Part shown: positions 1 to 4,193 of the stretch, piece after piece
How the letters are laid out: the number at the start of each line of letters is the position of its first letter
Numbering within the stretch: the stretch's first letter is position 1
NCBI GenBank assembly: GCA_031550755.1
Contig: JAVBOJ010000054.1
Span: forward strand, 1 to 5,099
From: JAVBOJ01 sp031550755
GTDB taxonomy: Bacteria; Bacillota; Clostridia; Oscillospirales; UBA929
Reading direction: 5' to 3'
DNA: 5,099 nt
Made by a program: the position numbers and the translations under genes
The notes under the pieces: model-generated
The model's input: only the letters and a program-made list of their open reading frames with translations
Told to the model about the DNA's origin: nothing
Database searches by the model: none

Positions 1-176
1 AGGGTCTCGCGGGGATCATCCCGGGCCTTGCCCAAATTGAGGGCGTCATACGGCGGGGCGCTGACGCCGCCCAGCCGGGTGGAAAAGGCGTGCTTTACCA
101 GCCCGCGCAGGGAATCGGCCTGTAAAAACAGCAGACCATCCCGGTTCATTTCAGAAAAGGATGCGTGTTGATTCAT
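1..176 (-). CDS. pgeF: PgeF/YfiH (DUF152, 'laccase-domain') family protein, N-terminal 58 residues
   Basis: The gene starts at an ATG (174-176) and runs off the window edge. TAAGGAG lies five bases upstream, which fixes the start. The visible protein begins MNQHASFSEMNRDG. It then shows the family's N-terminal signature: HAFSTRLGGVS at residues 29-39, followed by PPYDALNLGKARDDP at 41-55. This matches the 'FSTRxGGVS ... LNLg...gDdp' pattern of YfiH/YlmD proteins. Known for the family: E. coli PgeF is a peptidoglycan editing factor that corrects misincorporated L-serine in stem peptides. Other members, including human LACC1, act on purine nucleosides. The metal-binding His and Cys residues lie further downstream and cannot be checked here. 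The gene is 75 bp downstream of prfB on the same strand, with no promoter or terminator seen between them, so co-transcription is likely (inference). The family is fairly certain; the substrate is not. Confidence 0.85.
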   Translation of the reverse strand, partial: MNQHASFSEMNRDGLLFLQADSLRGLVKHAFSTRLGGVSAPPYDALNLGKARDDPRET

Positions 177-251
177 GTAAACTCCTTAACCCCAGATAAC
201 AGATAACGGATAGGGATACGTCCTTGCAATTCTTGATTCTTAATTCTTCAT
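177..251 (-). repeat. Two 7-bp microrepeat arrays in the prfB-pgeF gap
   Basis: On the plus strand CAGATAA occurs twice in tandem (193-199, 200-206), followed by a degenerate third unit, CGGATAG (207-213). Further along, NATTCTT occurs three times in tandem (228-234, 235-241, 242-248), followed by a partial unit, CATTTAT. The two arrays share a 7-bp period but not a sequence, and 14 bp (214-227) separate them. The gap is much more AT-rich than the genes around it. It contains no convincing promoter, hairpin or U-tract. Only the pgeF ribosome binding site (182-188) has an assigned function. I have an impression that similar heptad strings occur between genes in other clostridial genomes, but I cannot confirm it here. 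Confidence 0.6.
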
Positions 252-1370
252 TTATTTCGCCCAATGTCCCGTTGCGCTGGCCTTCAGATAGGCGTCGATG
301 AGCCCGTCAAGGTCGCCGTCCATGACGGCGCCGATGTTGCCCACCTCAAAGCCGGTGCGGTGATCCTTAACCAGGGTGTACGGCATAAACACATACGAGC
401 GAATCTGGCTGCCCCATTCGATGGCCTTTTGATCGCCCTTGATGTCGTCAATGCGGTCGAGATGTTCGCGCTCCTTGATTTCCACCAGTTTGGAGCGCAG
501 CATACGCATGGCCACGTCGCGGTTTTGGTGCTGACTGCGCTCGTTCTGACAGGCCACGACGATACCGGTGGGGACATGGGTGATGCGGATGGCACTTTCG
601 GTTTTGTTGACATGCTGACCGCCCGCGCCGCCGGAGCGGTAAGTGTCCACCTTGAGGTCCTCCTCGCGGATGTCCACCTCCACATCGTCGGAAATTTCCG
701 GCATGACCTCCAGCGCGGCAAACGAAGTGTGCCGCCGTCCGGAGGAGTCAAATGGAGAGATGCGCACCAGACGGTGCACGCCCATTTCGCTTTTGAGGTA
801 GCCAAAGGCGTTTTCGCCCTCGATGAGGACGACGGCGCTCTTGAGCCCGGCCTCGTCGCCGTCGAGATAGTCAAGAATTTTATAGGTACAGCCGTGGCGC
901 TCGGCCCAGCGGGTAATCATCCGGTAGAGCATGGAGGCCCAGTCCTGCGCCTCGGTGCCGCCCGCGCCGGCGTGGAACGAGACGATGGCGGGACAGGCGT
1001 CATATTCGCCCGAGAGCAGGGTGGACAGCCGCGCGGCGTCCAGCCTCGTCTCAAACGCGGCAAACCCGTCGGTCAGCTCGGGCAGGAGGGAGGCGTCGTT
1101 TTCCTCCAGCGCGAGCTGGCAGAGGGTGAGCAGATCCTCCCAGTCGGCCCTCAGCTTGTCATACCGGGCGCATTTGGCACGCAGCTGCTTGGTTTTTTGC
1201 AGCACCTGCTGGCTGCCGGCCAGATCGCTCCAAAACCCTTCGGCCATGGACTGCTCCTCCAGCGCGGCCAGCTCCCGCAACGCGCCGTCCAGATCCAGCG
1301 CGGCGCGCAGTCCGGTAAGGTCGGGCTCCCGCGCGAGGATTTTTTGCTTGTATTCGTCAAACTCAATCAT
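252..1370 (-). CDS. prfB: Peptide chain release factor 2 (RF2), without the programmed frameshift
   Basis: This is a full-length RF2 of 372 residues, ending in TAA. RF2 recognises UAA and UGA stop codons in the ribosomal A site and triggers release of the finished peptide. Seen in the sequence: the anticodon-like tripeptide SPF at residues 205-207, the catalytic GGQ at 250-252 inside YRSGGAGGQHVNKTESA, and the RF2-typical GAGGTEAQDWASML at 135-148. The SPF and GGQ positions equal those I know for the E. coli protein. Residue 246 is Ser; E. coli K-12 has the less active Thr there. The ATG at 1368-1370 has GGGAG (1379-1383) eight bases upstream. Codons 25-26 read CTG GAT in frame, where most RF2 genes have CTT TGA C, so the whole protein is read without a +1 shift. 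It is expressed from the promoter at 1514-1542, probably together with pgeF. Confidence 0.97.
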   Translation of the reverse strand: MIEFDEYKQKILAREPDLTGLRAALDLDGALRELAALEEQSMAEGFWSDLAGSQQVLQKTKQLRAKCARYDKLRADWEDLLTLCQLALEENDASLLPELTDGFAAFETRLDAARLSTLLSGEYDACPAIVSFHAGAGGTEAQDWASMLYRMITRWAERHGCTYKILDYLDGDEAGLKSAVVLIEGENAFGYLKSEMGVHRLVRISPFDSSGRRHTSFAALEVMPEISDDVEVDIREEDLKVDTYRSGGAGGQHVNKTESAIRITHVPTGIVVACQNERSQHQNRDVAMRMLRSKLVEIKEREHLDRIDDIKGDQKAIEWGSQIRSYVFMPYTLVKDHRTGFEVGNIGAVMDGDLDGLIDAYLKASATGHWAK

Positions 1371-1438
1371 ATCAAAAGCTCCCGGTCTTAAAATCTAACC
1401 TCGAAAAACTGATATTTTTCTCGGATTGGAACAAGGAT

Positions 1439-1471
1439 ATTGCTGCGGCGGAATGACTCCGCTTTCGCAAT
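1439..1471 (-). other. Two-step hairpin in the prfB leader
   Basis: The outer arms ATTGC (1439-1443) and GCAAT (1467-1471) and the inner arms GCGGA (1448-1452) and TCCGC (1458-1462) can pair. They form a 5+5 bp stem with a 4x4 internal loop and a 5-nt apical loop. It lies about 70 nt upstream of the prfB start, inside the predicted leader. No run of U follows, so it is not an intrinsic terminator. It could be a regulatory or stabilising structure, or a remnant of a dispersed repeat; I do not recognise it. Confidence 0.45.
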
Positions 1472-1483
1472 GGTTTATGCCGC

Positions 1484-1499
1484 GGGGGGGAGGGGGGGG
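1484..1499. repeat. G7-A-G8 homopolymer block in the prfB leader
   Basis: On the plus strand seven G (1484-1490), one A (1491) and eight G (1492-1499) follow each other. The prfB RNA therefore carries C8-U-C7 starting within about 10 nt of the predicted transcription start. The G strand is the template strand for prfB. It has enough GGG runs with one-base spacers to fit a G-quadruplex pattern. Homopolymers of this length are prone to polymerase slippage and to sequencing error, so the exact count may be unreliable. Confidence 0.85.
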
Positions 1500-1513
1500 C
1501 AATTTTCCAACCC

Positions 1514-1542
1514 AGTATATCATACCCAAAACCCGCGGGCAA
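1514..1542 (-). promoter_or_regulatory. Sigma-A promoter with extended -10, driving prfB
   Basis: Read on the minus strand there is a -35 box TTGCCC (1537-1542), a 17-bp spacer, and a -10 box TATACT (1514-1519). The -10 box is preceded by TGA, giving the extended form TGnTATACT. The -35 matches four of six consensus positions and the -10 five of six, at ideal spacing. Transcription would start near 1507, giving a leader of about 137 nt before prfB. It lies between the end of the acetyltransferase gene and prfB, so prfB does not depend on readthrough. Confidence 0.75.
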
Positions 1543-1556
1543 CACGAAGGGAGGAA

Positions 1557-1587
1557 GAAAAAATATTTTTCAGCAGGGCTCCCCCTG
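1557..1587 (-). terminator. Weak candidate terminator overlapping the end of the acetyltransferase gene
   Basis: On the minus strand a short hairpin, CAGGG-GGAG-CCCTG (1574-1587), covers the last codons. It is followed, after about ten bases that include the TGA stop, by a run of six T (1558-1563). The stem is only 5 bp and sits further from the T-run than in a canonical intrinsic terminator. An A5TAT5 palindrome lies in between and could extend it. Termination here would fit the separate prfB promoter just downstream, but the structure itself is marginal. Confidence 0.25.
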
Positions 1588-2058
1588 TCCATAGACCATG
1601 CGGTAAAACTCGCCAGGCCCGGCATAGGTTTCTTGTTCCACCGTCTCCCGGATGACAAAGCCTGATTTTTCATAGCTCCGGACGGCGCGCTTGTTCCAGG
1701 TACGCACCTCGAGATAGATGGTCACGCCGGGATGCCTGTCCGCAAGCTGCGCCACCGTCTGCCGGATGGCCTCGGAGCCGTATCCCAGCGACAGGCAGTC
1801 GGGGTTTGCGCCCACCCCCAGCATGATGCCCAAGGGATCAAATGTGGCGCGGGTGAAGGCGGCCAGCTGCCCCTCGGCGGTGACAAAGGCTCGATAATCG
1901 GTTTTTCGTTTCTCCGGATCGCAGAGCGCCCAGCCGTCCGCGCGCATGGTTTCCCACGGCGGCAGGTTGTAGAGCGCGAACTCTCCGGGGTATTTCCAGC
2001 CGCTGATTTGGATGGCGTACGCCTCGGTCATTTCGGTCATGCGCAGAAGATCGGACAT
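1570..2058 (-). CDS. GNAT-family N-acetyltransferase, substrate unknown
   Basis: This 162-residue protein starts at the ATG 2056-2058, with GGAGG (2066-2070) seven bases upstream. The same frame is open further upstream, but those codons cross the intergenic palindrome and lack a ribosome binding site. GNAT enzymes transfer an acetyl group from acetyl-CoA to an amine. Visible family marks: an N-terminal GWKYPGEFALYN segment (20-31) typical of one GNAT subgroup; the acetyl-CoA pyrophosphate loop around LSLGYGSEAI (89-98), where the usual first Gln/Arg is Leu; and the motif-B region with YLEVRTWNKRAVRSYEKSGF at 115-134, whose 'N.RA...YeK.GF' pattern is diagnostic. No signal peptide or membrane segment is visible, so it is probably cytoplasmic. 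It lies 163 bp after rnjA. TATAAA occurs in the upstream gap without a matching -35 box, so transcription may be readthrough or weak. Nothing nearby indicates a substrate. Confidence 0.88.
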   Translation of the reverse strand: MSDLLRMTEMTEAYAIQISGWKYPGEFALYNLPPWETMRADGWALCDPEKRKTDYRAFVTAEGQLAAFTRATFDPLGIMLGVGANPDCLSLGYGSEAIRQTVAQLADRHPGVTIYLEVRTWNKRAVRSYEKSGFVIRETVEQETYAGPGEFYRMVYGQGEPC

Positions 2059-2126
2059 GTGCCTACCTCCCCAATAAAGTTTTATATTGCTTGTCCCTGG
2101 TTCCGGGACGGGCGAGAATTTGAAAC

Positions 2127-2150
2127 GGGGGCGACCCACAGGTCGCCCCC
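2127..2150. repeat. Perfect 10-bp palindrome between rnjA and the acetyltransferase gene
   Basis: GGGGGCGACC (2127-2136) and GGTCGCCCCC (2141-2150) are exact inverse complements around a 4-base loop. The hairpin is very stable on either strand. It lacks a clean U-tract in both directions, so it is a poor intrinsic terminator, although it may slow RNA decay or mark the 3' end of the rnjA message. Core and flanks resemble the palindrome at 4175-4193: both have TTGAA-like bases before a GGGCGA(C/A)C stem. This suggests a dispersed palindromic family. Confidence 0.7.
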
Positions 2151-2186
2151 AACGTCACGCCGCGCGCTCTTGGTTCCGCCGCTTCT

Positions 2187-2218
2187 GCGCCGCTGATTCT
2201 CCCTGCGCGGCGCGGCGC
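2187..2218. repeat. GC-rich inverted repeat just after rnjA
   Basis: GCGCCGC at 2187-2193 can pair with GCGGCGC at either 2207-2213 or 2212-2218. The two overlapping arms come from GCGGCGCGGCGC. The structure begins 4 nt beyond the rnjA stop codon. In the minus direction no T-run follows it, so I do not call it an intrinsic terminator. It may act as a 3' stabilising hairpin or simply reflect GC-rich spacer DNA. Confidence 0.4.
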
Positions 2219-2221
2219 TTT

Positions 2222-3880
2222 CTATATTTCCATAATTACCGGCAGGATCATCGGGCTCCTCTTGGTCTTGCGGTAGAGGAAGTCGGACAGCACGCCGCGC
2301 ATGGCCGACTTGAGAGACGCCCAGTCGGCGACATTCTGCTCGAAGCAGTCATTGAGCGCCTGGGACGCCAGCGCGCGCATCTCGTCGATGAGTTTATCCG
2401 ACTCCTTGACGAAAATGAACCCGCGCGAGACTACATCCGGCCCGGCGATGACCGTTCCGTCCCCGCTGTCCAGCGTGACCACCACGACGATCAGGCCGTC
2501 CTCGGCCAGCAGCTTGCGGTCGCGCAGCACGACGGCACCCACGTCGCCGACGCCCAGCCCGTCCACCAGCAGCTTGCCGGCCGGCACATTGCCCGCCAGC
2601 TTGGCGCCGGCCTCACTAATCTCCAGCACGCGGCCCAGATCGCCGATAAAGACGTTGCGCGGATCGACGCCGGTCTGCTTGGCAAGCGCCGCATGGGCTC
2701 GAAGATGACGGAACTCTCCGTGCACCGGCATGAAATACTTCGGGCGCGTCAGCGCCAGCATGAGCTTGAGCTCCTCCTGACAGGCATGGCCGGACACGTG
2801 CACATCGGCCAGACGTTCGTATACCACCTCGGCACCCTTGCGGAACAGCTCGTTGATGACCCTCGAAATGGTTTTTTCGTTACCGGGGATGGGCGACGCC
2901 GAAATAATGACCCGGTCGCCGGTCTGGATATCCACCTGCCGATGGCCGGAAATCGCCATGCGGTACAGCGCCGACATGGGCTCGCCCTGACTGCCGGTCG
3001 TGATAAGGCACACCTTGTTTTTGGGCAGCCCCTTGACCTGCGACAGCTCCACGATGGTGTTGGGCGGAATGTTAATATAGTTCAGCTGTATGCATACGCG
3101 CAAAATGTTTTCCATGCTGCGGCCGGTGATGGCCACCTTCCGTCCGTATTTTACGGCGGCGTCGATGATCTGCTGGATGCGGTGGATGTTGGACGAGAAC
3201 GTGGTGACGATGATGCGGGTCTCGCAGTTTTTAAACAGCGCGTCCAGCGACTCGCCCACGCGGCGCTCGCTCATGGCATAGCCCGGCCGCTCGACATTGG
3301 TCGAGTCGGACAAAAGCGCCAAAATGCCCTCTTTTCCCAGCGTGCCGAGGCGCGCCAGGTCGATGACCTGCCCCACCACCGGGGTGGTGTCGATTTTAAA
3401 GTCGCCGGTGTGGATGACTTTTCCCAGCGGCGTGGTGATGCACAGCGACACGGCGTCGGCAATGGAATGGTTGACCGCGATGAGCTCCACGCCAAAGCAG
3501 CCGGCCTTGAACGTCTGTCCGGCGTGCAGGACGCGGATGTCGGCTTCCTTGAGCTGGCCGGATTCCTCCAGCTTGATTTGCAGCAGGCCGGCGGTCAGCG
3601 GCGTGCAGTAAATGGGCACCTTGATCTCCCGCAGCAAAAACGGCACCGCGCCGACATGATCCTCATGGCCGTGGGTGATGACCACGCCGCGCACGCGGCT
3701 CTTGTGTTTGATCAGATAGGTGAAATCCGGGATGACCAAATCGATGCCCAGCATCTCATCGTCGGGGAAGCCGACGCCGCAGTCCACCACGAGGATGTCT
3801 CCTCCGGATTCATAGACCGTCATGTTTTTTCCGATTTCATTGAGGCCGCCCAGCGGAATGATTTTCAGTTTTTCGGGCAT
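2222..3880 (-). CDS. rnj: Ribonuclease J
   Basis: This complete 552-residue protein has the length usual for RNase J1 (B. subtilis about 555). RNase J is a 5'-to-3' exoribonuclease with endonuclease activity that drives mRNA turnover and rRNA maturation in Firmicutes. It is cytoplasmic and works as a dimer or tetramer. Domains seen: a metallo-beta-lactamase core with LGGLNEIGKN (10-19), the zinc motif HGHEDH (70-75), H138 in VNHS, and HTGD ending in D160. A beta-CASP insert follows, with TTFSSNIHRIQQI (226-238) and TGSQGEPMSAL (295-305). H361/H365 in HVSGH and H387 in MPVHGEF complete the catalytic and 5'-phosphate-binding parts. The C-terminal domain ends RSPMILPVIMEI, very like J1. All metal ligands are present, so it should be active. 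The start is the ATG 3878-3880; an in-frame TGA at 3890-3892 rules out an earlier one. It has its own promoter at 4057-4085 and a structured leader. Whether it is J1 or J2 depends on whether a paralogue exists elsewhere. Confidence 0.97.
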   Translation of the reverse strand: MPEKLKIIPLGGLNEIGKNMTVYESGGDILVVDCGVGFPDDEMLGIDLVIPDFTYLIKHKSRVRGVVITHGHEDHVGAVPFLLREIKVPIYCTPLTAGLLQIKLEESGQLKEADIRVLHAGQTFKAGCFGVELIAVNHSIADAVSLCITTPLGKVIHTGDFKIDTTPVVGQVIDLARLGTLGKEGILALLSDSTNVERPGYAMSERRVGESLDALFKNCETRIIVTTFSSNIHRIQQIIDAAVKYGRKVAITGRSMENILRVCIQLNYINIPPNTIVELSQVKGLPKNKVCLITTGSQGEPMSALYRMAISGHRQVDIQTGDRVIISASPIPGNEKTISRVINELFRKGAEVVYERLADVHVSGHACQEELKLMLALTRPKYFMPVHGEFRHLRAHAALAKQTGVDPRNVFIGDLGRVLEISEAGAKLAGNVPAGKLLVDGLGVGDVGAVVLRDRKLLAEDGLIVVVVTLDSGDGTVIAGPDVVSRGFIFVKESDKLIDEMRALASQALNDCFEQNVADWASLKSAMRGVLSDFLYRKTKRSPMILPVIMEI

Positions 3881-3897
3881 AGGGGGTTTTCATCTCC
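3881..3897 (-). promoter_or_regulatory. Poorly spaced rnjA ribosome binding site with a decoy ATG
   Basis: The only good Shine-Dalgarno sequence, AGGAG (3894-3898), lies 13 bases from the ATG of rnjA, well beyond the usual 5-9. Another ATG (3891-3893) directly abuts it, in a different frame, and would open an 18-codon reading frame overlapping the start of rnjA. That ATG is too close to AGGAG for normal initiation. The arrangement suggests weak or regulated initiation of rnjA. Confidence 0.5.
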
Positions 3898-3908
3898 TAC
3901 AATAAAGA

Positions 3909-4043
3909 ATTGCGATAGAATATGTAAACGCGCAATGCAAAGCCGGCCTCCGTCCTCTCGGATTTACAGCCCGAGAGGGCGGAGGGTCCGGTCACTCTTC
4001 AAAATACACCGTTCCGCGGCGGGATCCTCCCCTGCCGCCGGAA
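3909..4043 (-). other. Structured leader of rnjA (three inverted repeats)
   Basis: Between the predicted start near 4050 and the coding region the RNA can fold three times. First, TTCC+GGCGG pairs with CCGCC+GGAA (4035-4043 with 4012-4022, one 2-nt bulge), only a few bases from the 5' end. Second, there is a long hairpin at 3943-3991: CCTCTCGG/CCGAGAGG (3954-3961/3971-3978), CCTCCG/CGGAGG (3947-3952/3980-3985) and CCGG/CCGG (3943-3946/3988-3991), with one mismatch, one bulge and a 9-nt loop, 18 bp in all. Third, ATTGCG/CGCAAT (3909-3914/3931-3936) lies beside the ribosome binding site. None is followed by a U-run. I do not recognise a known riboswitch. RNase J is hindered by 5' structure, so autoregulation is conceivable (inference). 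Confidence 0.6.
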
Positions 4044-4056
4044 TTCTATCCTAAAT

Positions 4057-4085
4057 AGTATAGCACAGGAGGCGGGGTTTGTATA
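4057..4085 (-). promoter_or_regulatory. Sigma-A promoter with extended -10, driving rnjA
   Basis: On the minus strand there is a -35 box TATACA (4080-4085), a 17-bp spacer and a -10 box TATACT (4057-4062), preceded by TGC to give an extended -10. The -35 matches four of six consensus bases and the -10 five of six. The predicted start is close to 4050, leaving a leader of about 170 nt. The same TATACT core with extended TG is used for prfB, which supports both calls. Confidence 0.75.
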
Positions 4086-4100
4086 CAGGAATTTTTTGTG

Positions 4101-4122
4101 GTGTGCAATCCCCCGTGTGCAA
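4101..4122 (+). repeat. Direct repeat GTGTGCAA, two copies
   Basis: GTGTGCAA occurs at 4101-4108 and again at 4115-4122, separated by TCCCCC. The copies straddle one terminal arm (4106-4113) of the palindromic element beside them, so they may be a by-product of its insertion or ancient slippage. The function is unknown. Confidence 0.55.
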
Positions 4123-4193
4123 GGTCCCTTTTCCAAAGGGGCTGTCGGCGGAGCCGACCGGGGATTGAACGACCGGGCGAACGCAGTTCGCCC
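4106..4193. repeat. Composite palindromic intergenic element
   Basis: The terminal arms CAATCCCC (4106-4113) and GGGGATTG (4160-4167) are exact inverse complements. They enclose two smaller hairpins: CCCTTT-TCC-AAAGGG (4126-4140) and GTCGGC-GGA-GCCGAC (4144-4158). A third palindrome, GGGCGAAC-GCA-GTTCGCCC (4175-4193), follows directly. The whole could form a cloverleaf-like fold plus a hairpin. I associate such strings with repetitive intergenic elements in gut Clostridia, but that is memory, not a search. No transposase is present, so mobilisation would have to be in trans. It lies between the phosphomutase-like gene and the rnjA promoter and overlaps the end of the former. No U-run follows in the minus direction. 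Confidence 0.65.

Noticed and set aside
264..1391. Plus-strand open frame of 375 codons opposite prfB
   Set aside because: It is antisense to a well-conserved RF2 gene, with no domain and no ribosome binding site.
1395..1673. Short open frames across the prfB leader on both strands
   Set aside because: They translate the homopolymer block into Gly or Pro runs and have no start signal. The region is better explained as promoter plus leader.
2059..2085. TATAAA upstream of the acetyltransferase gene as a -10 box
   Set aside because: No acceptable -35 hexamer lies 15-19 bp upstream and there is no TGn extension. Not called.
2093..2109. Small hairpin GTCCC...GGGAC in the acetyltransferase leader
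   Set aside because: A 5-bp stem with a 7-nt loop is common by chance in GC-rich DNA and has no supporting context.
3901..3928. Second possible rnjA promoter: TTTACA, 16-bp spacer, TTTATT on the minus strand
   Set aside because: The -10 box is weak, and a start about 7 bp downstream would fall in the Shine-Dalgarno sequence and remove it from the message. The upstream extended -10 promoter fits better.
3943..3991. The 18-bp leader hairpin as an intrinsic terminator for either strand
   Set aside because: No T-run follows it in either direction, and there is no plus-strand gene that would need one.
2087..4054. Plus-strand open frame of 655 codons opposite rnjA
   Set aside because: It mirrors a conserved, fully intact ribonuclease J gene. 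The product is low-complexity, rich in His, Arg, Gln and Asp, with no recognisable domain or ribosome binding site, as expected for an antisense frame in GC-rich DNA.
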